Shown: one piece after another, positions 1 to 8,512 of the stretch
Layout of the letters: each line of letters begins with the position of its first letter
How positions within the stretch are numbered: position 1 is the first letter of the stretch
NCBI GenBank assembly: GCA_017477855.1
Contig: JAFUUN010000068.1
Span: 1 to 19,892, forward strand
Origin: Rickettsiales bacterium
GTDB taxonomy: Bacteria; Pseudomonadota; Alphaproteobacteria; Rickettsiales; Deianiraeaceae
Length of the DNA stretch: 19,892 bases
Direction: 5' to 3'
Translations under genes and position numbers: made by a program
Notes under the pieces: model-generated
What the model saw: only the letters and a program-made list of their open reading frames with translations
Told to the model about the DNA's origin: nothing
The model's database searches: none

Positions 1-114
1 GCGCTGCCCGAGGCCACGCCCTCGCGGTTTGGCACCGCTACGCTCCCCCTCGCTGCGCTCGGCGGCCAAACCCGCTCCGCCCAGCGCAATAAATCCAGCT
101 CCGCTCCGCGCAAC
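1..114 (-). repeat. Family A palindromic repeat, copy 1 (cut by window edge, chimeric)
   Basis: GC-rich element in an AT-rich background. It contains the family landmarks GCCCGAGGCCACGCCCTC, an inner inverted pair GTTTGG/CCAAAC, and a closing CAGCGCAAT that matches the GCGCTG at the window start. After this end comes a second family-type end (CCAGCTCCGC followed by GCGCAAC), so two element ends lie in tandem. The same arrangement occurs in copy 8. It lies directly upstream of bamA. The strand given is the orientation in which the CGGAGC arm reads first. Confidence 0.8.
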
Positions 115-166
115 AATTTCACCCTTGCAAATAATATTATTTAGATTAATCAATCCGAGTTTTATT

Positions 167-2545
167 GTGTATCTCCTATTCAGGATAACATTACTATTGA
201 CAATCAGCACGATGTGCTCAGTGCTTGCAAGTTCATATGCCCGTGCAGAAATTGTCCGCAACATAACGATTGATGGAAATGCTCGCACAGGCGACAATGT
301 GATATTGTCCAGCATGCCGTTCAAGATTGGAGATAACATCCTTGAAAAAGACATAAATGATGCCACAAAGCAGCTATATGACAGCGGCTATTTCTCCGAT
401 GTATCAGTTGACATGGACTACGGCAACGTAGTTGTCAATGTATTGGAAAGCCCAATTGTGTCTGGAATATACTTTACAGGCAACGGCAAACTGGGCGATA
501 AAGAAATAAAAAAAGAACTTCTCACCAAAGAGATGCAAACCTACTCCAAAAACAAGGTGAAATTTGACTTGGATAGGATGTATTCTGTCTACCAAAAGAT
601 GGGTTATCTTGGAGCACAAATAGAGCCAAAGGTTGTCTTCTTGGAGAACAACACAGTTGACTTGATATTTGATATCAAGGAAGGTGATTTAAGCCACATT
701 GATAAGATAATATTCAGCGGCAATGATAACTACTCTTCCCGCACATTGAAGGATATTATATTCTCCCGCGAGCGTTCAATGTTTGCGCTGACGGATAAAT
801 CAGGACAATTCCGAGAGGATACAATAGCAGAAGATACGCGCGCACTGACAGAGTTCTACCAAAACCGTGGATATGCAAAAATGCGCGTTGAAAAAGCCTT
901 CGCCACACTGAATAAGGATGACTATAACTTCACGCTCAACTTTTTCATAAATGAAGGCAAGGTCTACAAATTTGGCAATAGCAGAATTAGCACCGAGCAC
1001 ACGCCGTTCCAGAACAATAACACTCTACGCAAAGCAATCAAGTCAAAGAAGGGCGACAAATTCTCTCTGGAAAAGTTGCAGGAGACGACAGCCAAAATGT
1101 CAGAATATCTCAACAGCAATGGTTTTGCAAATGTTGTTCCAACTTATGAATTACATTACGATGATGAAGCACAAACGGTTGATGTAGAATATGTCCTTAA
1201 CGCAACAGAAAAGTTCTATATTGACAGGATAAAAATATCAGGAAATGTCACTACAAAAGATCAGGTTATCCTCCGTGAGTTGATGATACACGAGGGAGAT
1301 ATTTATAATGCTAAACTCATTGAAGAGAGCCGCGATCGTCTCTACATGCTTGGCTTCTTCAAGAATGTGGAGATGAAAGAAAACTTCATTCCAAACAGTG
1401 ATTTGATTGAACTGGAAATAAAGGTTGAAGAACAACTGTTTGCAAGCTTGAATTTCAGTGCAGGTTGGTCAAACTATTTTGGTATTATCGGCAGTGTCAA
1501 TGCGCAGATAAATAACCTCTTCGGCCGTGGATATAGTGCAGGAATAGGTCTTGAACGTTCAGGTTGGAGTGAGAGTGTCAATGTCAATTTCTATGACCCA
1601 TATTTCTTCAAGAACTACAATATTGGTATGGGAATAAGCGGATTTGCATCAAAATTTGGAAACCTCGGCGGTGGAACAAAATATACATCCATGATGCTTT
1701 ACAAGGGATATTCTTACGGTGGAAACCTGACATTTGGATTTGAGCTTGCAACCAGATTGATGTTGCAATTCTCACTTGGAATGGCACATTATACTTACAA
1801 AATGATGGCCGCCACAGGGTTTAGACTATACGACCAACTCTTAGGAACAAGAAATAGTAATACAGTTGGATTAACGCTAACATGGAATAGGATGAACCGT
1901 GCGCGTTATGCCACAAAAGGTTTCATGTTGCAATACTCTCTCACATTTGCTGGACTTGGTATCATGGGCGGACAACAATTTATGCAGAATTCTGCACAGT
2001 TAGTTGTTAACCATCAGCTATTAGGTGAGGACTTGATATTACACACAGAGCTAATGGGAGGTATTGTTACCAAGCTCAACAAATCAAAGCAAATCGGATT
2101 TGAAAACCTCTACTCACTGGGTGGTTATCAAATGCGCGGATTTAACTTCTTTGGTATTGGCCCACGCATTGCGCGCTATGGCTCTAATGGCACCTACAAC
2201 ACACTCTACTACGCCATTGAGGCACTGCAATATTACTATGCCACACTGGAATTGCGTTCACCATTATTCTTACCAAAAGACATTGGAGTATATCTCTCGG
2301 CCTTCGTGGATATTGGTTCGGCATGGGGTTTTGCTGGTAAGCTCAACAAAAAGTCCTACACCATTGACGGCGTAAAATATAAAGAAAGTGTTCTTGACAG
2401 CGCCATGATGCGTATGTCTGCTGGTGTAGCAATTAACTGGCAGTCTCCAATGGGTGAAATTGGTCTATATTATGCTCGTCCAATCATCAAGAAGTCATAT
2501 GATACTCCACTTGAATTTGGTATAAAATTTGGGGCACAGTATTAA
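167..2545 (+). CDS. bamA: BamA, outer-membrane beta-barrel assembly protein
   Basis: BamA is the central subunit of the BAM complex, which folds and inserts beta-barrel proteins into the outer membrane. From the chosen GTG start (792 aa) there is a signal peptide ending at an ARA cleavage site near residue 27. Five POTRA-type repeats follow (about 28-420, starting EIVRNITIDG), then a 16-strand-type barrel. The conserved RGF motif of barrel loop 6 (MRGFNFFGIGPR) is at about residues 656-667. The protein ends in an aromatic residue (Tyr) instead of the usual Phe. Length fits the family. The frame is open back to position 29, but that stretch translates repeat copy 1 and is unlikely to be coding. 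TTG125 and ATG212 are alternative starts; ATG212 would cut the signal peptide short. No Shine-Dalgarno sequence is visible. Confidence 0.95.
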   Translation: MYLLFRITLLLTISTMCSVLASSYARAEIVRNITIDGNARTGDNVILSSMPFKIGDNILEKDINDATKQLYDSGYFSDVSVDMDYGNVVVNVLESPIVSGIYFTGNGKLGDKEIKKELLTKEMQTYSKNKVKFDLDRMYSVYQKMGYLGAQIEPKVVFLENNTVDLIFDIKEGDLSHIDKIIFSGNDNYSSRTLKDIIFSRERSMFALTDKSGQFREDTIAEDTRALTEFYQNRGYAKMRVEKAFATLNKDDYNFTLNFFINEGKVYKFGNSRISTEHTPFQNNNTLRKAIKSKKGDKFSLEKLQETTAKMSEYLNSNGFANVVPTYELHYDDEAQTVDVEYVLNATEKFYIDRIKISGNVTTKDQVILRELMIHEGDIYNAKLIEESRDRLYMLGFFKNVEMKENFIPNSDLIELEIKVEEQLFASLNFSAGWSNYFGIIGSVNAQINNLFGRGYSAGIGLERSGWSESVNVNFYDPYFFKNYNIGMGISGFASKFGNLGGGTKYTSMMLYKGYSYGGNLTFGFELATRLMLQFSLGMAHYTYKMMAATGFRLYDQLLGTRNSNTVGLTLTWNRMNRARYATKGFMLQYSLTFAGLGIMGGQQFMQNSAQLVVNHQLLGEDLILHTELMGGIVTKLNKSKQIGFENLYSLGGYQMRGFNFFGIGPRIARYGSNGTYNTLYYAIEALQYYYATLELRSPLFLPKDIGVYLSAFVDIGSAWGFAGKLNKKSYTIDGVKYKESVLDSAMMRMSAGVAINWQSPMGEIGLYYARPIIKKSYDTPLEFGIKFGAQY

Positions 2546-2655
2546 TATTTACGCTATGTAGAGTGTGTTTATGCGAGCATTGTGTCTGAGAGATACAAGA
2601 GTTGTGGGGGGGGTGCTTCGTACACACAAAATATATCCATCAAGATGGAGCACAT

Positions 2656-2683
2656 TTGACAAATATTCATTGTTTGCCATAAT
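2656..2683 (+). promoter_or_regulatory. Promoter of the EF-hand gene, predicting a leaderless mRNA
   Basis: A perfect -35 TTGACA (2656-2661) is followed by a 16-bp spacer and a -10 CATAAT (2678-2683, five of six consensus bases). The expected transcription start, about 7 nt past the -10, falls on the A of the ATG at 2690. No Shine-Dalgarno sequence is present. This is read from sequence only; no transcription start has been mapped. Confidence 0.55.
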
Positions 2684-2689
2684 ATTATT

Positions 2690-3874
2690 ATGTCAACAAT
2701 AAGTCAAAGTTCTGATAATCAATTGGCAGCTCCAAACGATTCAAATGGCGTAGTTGAATCTGGATTCACATATAAAGGCAACACACTTTTGTCTGCAACA
2801 ATAAATGGAAAAGAAGTCAACAAGTATATCTTTGACAATTTTAATGCTTTTGATAAGGATGGAAATGGGGCACTAACACAAACAGAAATAAATCAACAAC
2901 TTGACGCACTTGGAATAAAAAACACAATAGAAACTATATCAAACAACCACTATGAACAAATATATAAGAAATACATGGCGCCAGCTGATTTAGATAAAAA
3001 TGGTGAAGTAACAGCGCAAGAACTCCAGAATAAGTATAGATTTGATGGCCAACCTATAACTGATGCAAATACTGATCTTCCTTCTGAACAACAATATGCA
3101 TTGGGACTTAAAGATCCAAATAAGCCAATTGACTGGCCAAGAGAACTAGATGAGCAAATGGAACAAAGGCTCAAAGACCTACGCAACAAGGCAAATCAAG
3201 AATTCGTTGATGGCACAATCAAGATGTTTGATAATAAACAAATTAATACAAATGGTGACGGATTTATTGACCAACAGGAGGCTTTAGCGGCTGGAACAAC
3301 ACAAGAGAAATGGAACAATGCGCTAAAGCAAGCAGATCTGGATGGCAACAACAAACTATCAGTCGGAGAATGGTTAATTGCAGCAAATAACGGCCAAGAT
3401 ATTGATCTGAAAGAATTTGCCAAAAATTATGGGGAAAGTGCTGCCAATAAATTGACAAAATATGACCTAAACAATGATGGCAAAGTAACGCAAGATGAAA
3501 TAAAATCTTATGACAAACAACTTGACAAATCAAATGATAATATAATAGATAAATTTAATAATTTAAGCACAGAAGCAAAGGTTGGTATAATTATCACAGG
3601 AGTTATTGTAATCGCAGCCATAGTAGCACTAATTGTTGCTCTTGCTACAAAAAAAGATAAGAAAAAAGAAGAGAGCACACAAGTAAATGTCCAAAAACAA
3701 ATATCTACTAGCCAACGAGGCATGATGCCACAGGCTTATGCACCACAGATATATTACATGCCGCAACCTTATATGATGCCACAAGCAAATTATGGATATG
3801 GTTATCAAAACATTGGCTATAATGTAAGTAATAGCTTGAATTCGGTCAATCGTTCACAAGGAACACAGATATAG
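2690..3874 (+). CDS. EF-hand protein with one membrane segment and a Tyr/Met/Pro/Gln-rich tail
   Basis: A 394-aa protein with five calcium-binding EF-hand loops: residues 55-66 (DKDGNGALTQTE), 100-111 (DLDKNGEVTAQE), 186-197 (NTNGDGFIDQQE), 216-227 (DLDGNNKLSVGE) and 259-270 (DLNNDGKVTQDE). Each keeps acidic or Asn ligands at positions 1, 3 and 5 and Glu at 12. A single hydrophobic segment (about 298-319) is followed by a Lys-rich stretch and a low-complexity tail (about 344-378) full of MMPQ, Tyr and Gly. There is no N-terminal signal peptide. If the Lys-rich flank marks the cytoplasmic side, the EF-hands would face the periplasm, which would be unusual without a signal sequence, so topology is open. 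The function is unknown; calcium sensing or buffering is inference from the loops alone. Confidence 0.85.
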   Translation: MSTISQSSDNQLAAPNDSNGVVESGFTYKGNTLLSATINGKEVNKYIFDNFNAFDKDGNGALTQTEINQQLDALGIKNTIETISNNHYEQIYKKYMAPADLDKNGEVTAQELQNKYRFDGQPITDANTDLPSEQQYALGLKDPNKPIDWPRELDEQMEQRLKDLRNKANQEFVDGTIKMFDNKQINTNGDGFIDQQEALAAGTTQEKWNNALKQADLDGNNKLSVGEWLIAANNGQDIDLKEFAKNYGESAANKLTKYDLNNDGKVTQDEIKSYDKQLDKSNDNIIDKFNNLSTEAKVGIIITGVIVIAAIVALIVALATKKDKKKEESTQVNVQKQISTSQRGMMPQAYAPQIYYMPQPYMMPQANYGYGYQNIGYNVSNSLNSVNRSQGTQI

Positions 3875-3904
3875 ACACTAATAGCATCATACATGACATT
3901 TATC

Positions 3905-3995
3905 TGGCGGACAGAGAGGGATTCGAACCCTCGGTACGGCAAAACCGTACGCCGGTTTTCGAGACCAGTGCCTTCAACCACTCGACCATCTGTCC
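3905..3995 (-). tRNA. tRNA-Ser (anticodon CGA), CCA encoded
   Basis: Read on the minus strand, the gene has a 7-bp acceptor stem GGACAGA/TCTGTCC, discriminator G and an encoded CCA. The anticodon stem is CTGGT/ACCGG with loop CTCGAAA, giving anticodon CGA (complement at 3959-3961), which reads UCG serine codons. The long variable arm (CGTACGG/CCGTAC) is typical of class II tRNA-Ser, and the T-loop TTCGAAT is present. At 91 nt it has the expected length. Confidence 0.95.
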
Positions 3996-4082
3996 GAATA
4001 ATTGCTTGTGTGGCGGGAAATATTATTTTCAAGGTAGATTTTGAAATAACAAGAGCCTAACACACAAAACTGGCCCAACTAT

Positions 4083-4742
4083 CTAATTACCAACATTGAC
4101 TACCAACCCCGTCTCCTTCTTGCTCTTAACATTTTGTTCTTTCAGAAACTTAGTAATGACACGACCATCACCATTGTTCTTCTCAATCTGATCTGAAAAC
4201 TGTGCACGATAAGTTGCAGCCAAGTCAACTCCCTCTACAACAATGTTGAGAATTTGGCACTTTATTTTACGGTCTGTTTTACTTAGATCGCGTATGCGTA
4301 AATCCATATCGTAGGATTTTCCGTCTGGGGTTTGCATTCTGGCCTTGACAATTTCATCCTTGTCATTGACTGGTTGAGTTTTATCCATTACATTAACAAC
4401 AATACCATTCTTGCGATCATAGTTCAACTTTGGAAGCCACGTATAAGCAAGTAGCTTGGTGTATTCATTTACATATTCCTTTTGGTCTTGTGGAGAGAGT
4501 GCTTTGTATGGCAGTCCCATGGCCATCTTTGCATTGAACTCAAAATTGATGATTGGCAGATAGCGATCAACAATCATCTGACGTTTCTTGTTAATTGATA
4601 TTTCTTGTTTTTCCAGCAGTTCCATTGTTTCGTTGATAAAGCTTTTAAAACATTGGACTTGGTTGCCTGCTTTAGCTGTGTGAACAATATTTGCACTCAA
4701 AACCAACGAGAATGCTGAAATAAGAACTGCTTTTTTAATCAT
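4083..4742 (-). CDS. mlaC: MlaC-family periplasmic phospholipid-binding protein
   Basis: MlaC (Ttg2D) proteins shuttle phospholipids between outer- and inner-membrane Mla complexes and help keep outer-membrane lipid asymmetry. The 219-aa product has a signal peptide (residues 1-25, cleavage after AKA) and family segments such as YLPIINFEFNAKMAMG (61-76) and NIVVEGVDLAATYRAQF (166-182), close to the VVEGV..VxTYRSQF signature. No mlaDEF genes lie next to it, although lipid-related genes (pgsA, lptB) begin just across the divergent intergenic region. A TTGACA-like -35 (complement at 4773-4778) ends 30 nt before the ATG, with a possible -10 TATTGT, so the mRNA may have almost no leader. No Shine-Dalgarno sequence is visible. 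Confidence 0.9.
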   Translation of the reverse strand: MIKKAVLISAFSLVLSANIVHTAKAGNQVQCFKSFINETMELLEKQEISINKKRQMIVDRYLPIINFEFNAKMAMGLPYKALSPQDQKEYVNEYTKLLAYTWLPKLNYDRKNGIVVNVMDKTQPVNDKDEIVKARMQTPDGKSYDMDLRIRDLSKTDRKIKCQILNIVVEGVDLAATYRAQFSDQIEKNNGDGRVITKFLKEQNVKSKKETGLVVNVGN

Positions 4743-4786
4743 ATGTCATTCACAATAGAGCGGAAATTTAAATGTCAATATAGGAA

Positions 4787-4890
4787 GTTGCACGGAGCGG
4801 AGCTTGATTTGTTGCGCTGGGCGAGCGAGTGTGGCAGCCGAAGAACGAGACGTAACCAAATAGCAACGGCACAACGCCCACCTCTTGCAA
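4787..4890 (+). repeat. Family A palindromic repeat, copy 2 (strongly decayed)
   Basis: It starts GTTGCACGGAGCGGAGCT and retains fragments such as GAACGAGACGTAACCAAA, which align with the GAACGAGGCGTAGCCAAAC region of intact copies. Many G/C to A/T changes are visible and the inner stem no longer pairs well. The right edge is uncertain. It lies between the divergent mlaC and pgsA. Confidence 0.6.
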
Positions 4891-4925
4891 TTAAAAATAG
4901 ATATTTCACTTTACAACAGTCATTT

Positions 4926-5468
4926 ATGAAGATTAGTATTGCCAAAGTTCCAAACATTCTGACAACAATACGGATCATCTTGGTGCCAATCTTCTGTGTA
5001 TTTATGTGGATAGACACAATGGCAAGCAGAATTGTTGCGATAGTCCTGATAGCTGTTGCATGCATTACCGACTTCTTGGACGGAAATATTGCAAGGAAAT
5101 ACAATGTGGTATCAAATTTCGGGCGCTGTCTCGACCCAATAGCTGATAAGGTGTTAGTAATGTCAATCATCGTAATGCTTGTGTCAGTGGAAAAAGCCTG
5201 GGTTATACCTTCAATAGCTATCCTGTTCCGTGAATTTGTGGTATCCGGAATACGTGAATTTGCAGCCAAAGACAAGATTTCAATACCAGTTTCCAAGCTG
5301 GCAAAGATAAAGACAACCGCACAGATGATTTCATTGCTATTCTTAGTTATCGCCGGCACCAACATGATTGCATTGTTCATTGGAAATTGCTTGCTTTGCA
5401 TTGCGGCTGTGCTGTCAGTTATTACCAGTATCCAATATATCAAATCTGTTAAATACATTTTTGAGTAA
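4926..5468 (+). CDS. pgsA: CDP-diacylglycerol--glycerol-3-phosphate 3-phosphatidyltransferase
   Basis: This enzyme makes phosphatidylglycerophosphate from CDP-diacylglycerol and glycerol-3-phosphate at the inner membrane, the first committed step to phosphatidylglycerol and cardiolipin. The 180-aa product carries a complete CDP-alcohol phosphotransferase motif: D49, D52-G53, A56-R57, G66, D70 and D74. Several hydrophobic segments cover the rest (about 11-28, 34-48, 75-87, 134-150, 154-168). The frame is open back to 4743, but that part translates the decayed repeat copy 2. The chosen ATG gives the usual N-terminus (KVPNILTTIRI) and normal family length. lptB starts 5 bp after the stop, so the two are probably cotranscribed. 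Confidence 0.94.
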   Translation: MKISIAKVPNILTTIRIILVPIFCVFMWIDTMASRIVAIVLIAVACITDFLDGNIARKYNVVSNFGRCLDPIADKVLVMSIIVMLVSVEKAWVIPSIAILFREFVVSGIREFAAKDKISIPVSKLAKIKTTAQMISLLFLVIAGTNMIALFIGNCLLCIAAVLSVITSIQYIKSVKYIFE

Positions 5469-5473
5469 TCTTT

Positions 5474-6244
5474 ATGATGGTGAACAGCAAAGGTAAATCC
5501 AAGTTGAGCGCTGTGTCCATATCCAAGAATTACGGCAAAAAGGTTGTTTTGAGCGACTTTAACATCCATGCAGAACAGGGAGAGATTATTGCTCTGCTTG
5601 GGCCAAATGGTGCAGGAAAAACCACATCTTTCTACATTATTGTCGGTATTGCAGACGCAACGAGTGGAAGTGTCATCATGGATGATGTGGATATTACTCG
5701 TTTTCCACTTTATATGCGGGCAAAGATTGGCATTGGTTATCTTCCACAGGAGAATTCTATTTTCAGGAAGATGTCGGTGGAGGACAATCTCATTATTGCA
5801 CTGGAAGCTAAATATGGCAAAGGGAAGAAGAGCAGAGAGATAATCAACCAGAGATTAGAGCAACTGCTGACAGAGTTTAATATTCAACACATCAGGAAGA
5901 GCTTGGGTGGTGTGTTGTCTGGTGGTGAGCGCAGAAGGGTGGAGGTTGCGCGCATATTGGCGATTGACCCTGCTTTTTTGTTGTTGGACGAACCATTTGC
6001 GGGAGTTGACCCCATTGCAGTAAATGACATCAAGAACATGATAACCAAATTGAAAGACAGAGGCATTGGTATTATCATCACCGACCACAATGTCAGAGAG
6101 ACCTTGGAGATTGTTGATAGGGCGTATATTCTCTATGGCGGAAGGATTATTTGTAGTGGCAAGCCAGAGGAGATAGTTCAAAACGAGACAGTTAGAAACG
6201 TTTATCTGGGAGAGGATTTTGAGATTAAGAAAGGAAAAAAGTGA
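5474..6244 (+). CDS. lptB: LptB, lipopolysaccharide export ABC transporter ATPase
   Basis: LptB powers extraction of LPS from the inner membrane by LptFG. The 256-aa sequence has Walker A GPNGAGKTT (43-51), Q-loop Q92 in YLPQENS, signature LSGGERRRVE (148-157), Walker B FLLLDEP (168-174), D-loop AGVDP and H-loop H205 in ITDHN. The stretch PLYMRAKIGIGYLPQENSIF matches the LptB-specific helical region. The gene follows pgsA by 5 bp. lptA and lptC, its common partners, are not in the window. Presence of LptB argues for an LPS-type outer membrane. The stop codon is one base from repeat copy 3. Confidence 0.95.
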   Translation: MMVNSKGKSKLSAVSISKNYGKKVVLSDFNIHAEQGEIIALLGPNGAGKTTSFYIIVGIADATSGSVIMDDVDITRFPLYMRAKIGIGYLPQENSIFRKMSVEDNLIIALEAKYGKGKKSREIINQRLEQLLTEFNIQHIRKSLGGVLSGGERRRVEVARILAIDPAFLLLDEPFAGVDPIAVNDIKNMITKLKDRGIGIIITDHNVRETLEIVDRAYILYGGRIICSGKPEEIVQNETVRNVYLGEDFEIKKGKK

Positions 6245-6245
6245 T

Positions 6246-6356
6246 GTTGCGCGGCGCGGAGCGCGTTTGTGCGAGGAGCGGGGCGGCGCGAGAGCGGCGA
6301 CATGAGAGCGAGGAGCGAAATACAAACCGCGAGGGCGTGGCCGCGGGCGGCGCAAC
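6246..6356 (+). repeat. Family A palindromic repeat, copy 3
   Basis: Ends are GTTGCGC and GCGCAAC, with the CGGAGC arm first and the GAGGGCGTGGCC arm last. The inner stem is GTTTGT/ACAAAC instead of the usual GTTTGGC/GCCAAAC, so both sides have changed together. It lies between the convergent lptB and coiled-coil genes, where the hairpin could end transcription from both sides (inference). Confidence 0.85.
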
Positions 6357-6361
6357 AAATA

Positions 6362-7060
6362 CTATTTCTTTTCAAGTTTCATTTTTTTATTGGCATTTTT
6401 GCCAGAAAATTCTGCAGGATTATTGTTTTCTTCCAGTGGAATAATATTTTCAGAATTAAATAAACTAAATGAATTTATGTCACATTCATCGTATTGTGTA
6501 CTTGCGTCTTTGATTTCATATCCAGGTGTAATTTTATCAGCCAGCTGTTGATTTTGTTGCTCTAAATCAGATATCTTATTTTTTAAATTGTTAATCTCTT
6601 CTTCGCCATTCTTTTGTCTTAGTTCCAAATTTTCCTTCTGCAACCTATCAATTTCAGTTTCATTTAATTTCTTTCTTCCAAGCAAAAAATTATAACTACC
6701 CATAAGTTTTTGTTTATCTCTGTTAATGACTGCTATATCCTGGTTTTTGTCTTTTAGATCTTGTTCAAGCTTCTCTATTTTGTTTATCAAATTTTGATTA
6801 GCACTACCTTGTTTAAATATACTCAATTCAGCGTTTACTTTAATCAATTTTTCATTTGTTTCACTAAGCATCTTCTGTGCTTCTTTTGCAATGTAGTCGG
6901 CTCCTTTTAAACGTTTTTTATTGTCGGCAACCTGTTTTTTTAAATCCTCGTTTTCTTTTTTTAGTTTATCAATTTCATCTTTTTCTTTTACTACTACATT
7001 TTCCTTTTGTTGTGCAACAACATTCTTGTTCTCATTATTGTTTTGATTTTTCTCTTCCAT
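6362..7060 (-). CDS. Coiled-coil protein of unknown function
   Basis: A 232-aa, highly charged, Asn/Lys/Glu/Gln-rich protein with no signal peptide or membrane segment. Heptad-like spacing of Leu/Ile runs from about residue 27 to 180 (for example IDKLKKENEDLKKQV and KIEKLEQDLKDKNQD), predicting a long coiled coil. The C-terminal 50 residues are acidic and then end in a basic patch (KKMKLEKK). I do not recognise the family. A scaffold role or an effector secreted by a non-Sec route are both possible, and neither is supported beyond composition. ATG7060 is preferred over an upstream TTG at 7069. It is convergent with lptB. Confidence 0.7.
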   Translation of the reverse strand: MEEKNQNNNENKNVVAQQKENVVVKEKDEIDKLKKENEDLKKQVADNKKRLKGADYIAKEAQKMLSETNEKLIKVNAELSIFKQGSANQNLINKIEKLEQDLKDKNQDIAVINRDKQKLMGSYNFLLGRKKLNETEIDRLQKENLELRQKNGEEEINNLKNKISDLEQQNQQLADKITPGYEIKDASTQYDECDINSFSLFNSENIIPLEENNNPAEFSGKNANKKMKLEKK

Positions 7061-7084
7061 ATTAATCAACTTTTAAACGAATTT

Positions 7085-7113
7085 ATATTAATCAAAAATC
7101 CATAAACAGTCAA
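7085..7113 (-). promoter_or_regulatory. Candidate promoter of the coiled-coil gene
   Basis: On the minus strand TTGACT (complement at 7108-7113), a 17-bp spacer and TAATAT (complement at 7085-7090) lie upstream of ATG7060, giving an expected leader of about 18 nt. The surrounding DNA is very AT-rich, so the -10 could arise by chance. Confidence 0.4.
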
Positions 7114-7148
7114 TTAATAAAAGAAATAAGTGTATTTTTAAGTAATCT

Positions 7149-8468
7149 TCAACTCAATAATATACCAAATATTACCGTGCACGCAGACACAATAAACACA
7201 CTCAAATAAACCAAGAAGGTAGACCAGAATTGTCCTGTTCTCTTTCTGTTTGGAGTGGTTGTAAAGGACAACATGTGGAATATGAGTGGATATAAATATG
7301 CAATGCAGAGGAACATTCCTGCTATCAAGACAAACAGGTTTGCCAAACTTGCGAAGTTGAGGCCAGTGATTAGTCCATGAACCATTGAGTGCTTGCTTAA
7401 AAATCCAAGCGTGATTGGCATGGACATCAAACTTATAGCTGGCACAAGCCACATGATTGACAAGACAACTGGCAGACGATTTCTTGTGAATTTTAACTCA
7501 CTGACCGTTGTTGCGTGGTATCTTGCCATCAAATATCCAGCATAGAAGAAGAGGTTGATTTTAGCAAAGGAGTGAGCCACAAATTGCATTTTTGCGGCAG
7601 CCATGGATGCATCCGTAAAGCAGAACATGCATAGCGAGACATAACCAATCTGGCTAATCGTTGAATATGCCAAACGCTGTTTGATGTTATCGCTGGCAAT
7701 TGCTGAAACTGCTGCAAGAATTATACTTGCGCCGGCCAAGAGCTCTGGCCAATAGACACCATTGAATGAGTAAATATTCTGGCGGAGGAATTCCAAGCCA
7801 AATGTCTCATTGATGACTTTATACATCAAGAACAATCCACCTTTGACGACCAACACGGCATGCAACAGGGCACTCACGGGTGAAGGCGCAACCATGGCAT
7901 GAATTAACCACTTGTGGAGGGGATATATTGCTGTTTTGGATATACCATAAATACACATGAAGAAGAGGATGTTAATCATCAACTGTGATATTGGAATGCC
8001 ACCAAGCACCCCTCCGACAATGAAGTTTGTGTGGCCGGCAAAGTTGTATATCAAGATTATCGCCGGGAGAAGCAATATCATTGATGGTAAGAGGAGGTAA
8101 TATGCATATGTCAGGGCATGCTGTTCACTGTTTTCGTCTCCATGGTGCTTTACAAGCATGTAGGTGCAAACGGACAATAAATCGTAGAAAATGAACGCCG
8201 TGAAGAGATTTGCTGAATATGCCAGCCCGATTGCCATGAGTGAAGAGAGTGCAATAAACGAGTGAAAGCGCACTTTATGTTTGTCACGCTCAAATGTGAG
8301 ATAACCAATGCTGTAAAGTGTTGTGATGAGATATAGAAATACGATGATTGCCACGAAACAGTTTGAGACGAGTGAAGTTTTGAGAGCAAGTTCCACGTGG
8401 TCGGAGAGGACCGATGTGCGCAACAGCTGGACCTCAAAATCAAGATTTTTTATCAACCAAGCAAGCAT
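7149..8468 (-). CDS. MrpD/NuoL-type proton-translocating membrane subunit (orphan)
   Basis: A 439-aa polytopic inner-membrane protein of the family shared by complex I subunits NuoL/M/N and Mrp antiporter subunits A and D (Proton_antipo_M domain). The conserved core is visible: SKTAIYPLHKWL (177-188) with Lys178, MVAPSPVSALLHAVLVVKGG (192-211) with His203 and Lys209, and DNIKQRLAYSTISQIGYV further on. The usually conserved Glu of the earlier helix (FxFWE or FYE) appears as Asp96 in FIFYDLLS. It is somewhat shorter than typical MrpD. No other complex I or mrp gene is adjacent, so it could serve a dispersed Mrp-like antiporter; the partner complex cannot be told from here. A TTGACA (complement at 8498-8503) ends 29 nt before the ATG. 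Confidence 0.85.
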   Translation of the reverse strand: MLAWLIKNLDFEVQLLRTSVLSDHVELALKTSLVSNCFVAIIVFLYLITTLYSIGYLTFERDKHKVRFHSFIALSSLMAIGLAYSANLFTAFIFYDLLSVCTYMLVKHHGDENSEQHALTYAYYLLLPSMILLLPAIILIYNFAGHTNFIVGGVLGGIPISQLMINILFFMCIYGISKTAIYPLHKWLIHAMVAPSPVSALLHAVLVVKGGLFLMYKVINETFGLEFLRQNIYSFNGVYWPELLAGASIILAAVSAIASDNIKQRLAYSTISQIGYVSLCMFCFTDASMAAAKMQFVAHSFAKINLFFYAGYLMARYHATTVSELKFTRNRLPVVLSIMWLVPAISLMSMPITLGFLSKHSMVHGLITGLNFASLANLFVLIAGMFLCIAYLYPLIFHMLSFTTTPNRKRTGQFWSTFLVYLSVFIVSACTVIFGILLS

Positions 8469-8512
8469 TGATGGAAGTCAAAAATAAAAAAAATGTTTGT
8501 CAACTAAAATAA

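Noticed and set aside
29..166. BamA reading frame extended to the TTG at 29
   Set aside because: The extension translates repeat copy 1 into a Pro/Ala/Ser/Arg-rich stretch placed before the signal peptide, which would not be exported normally.
4775..5569. Long minus-strand open frame (264 codons) opposite pgsA
   Set aside because: It mirrors a well-supported pgsA gene with complete catalytic motifs, runs into the start of lptB, and has no recognisable features of its own.
8390..8400. GTTCCACGTGG, a partial match to the parS palindrome
   Set aside because: Only one half plus the centre matches; the other arm continues as TCG instead of AAC, and it lies inside the MrpD-like coding sequence.
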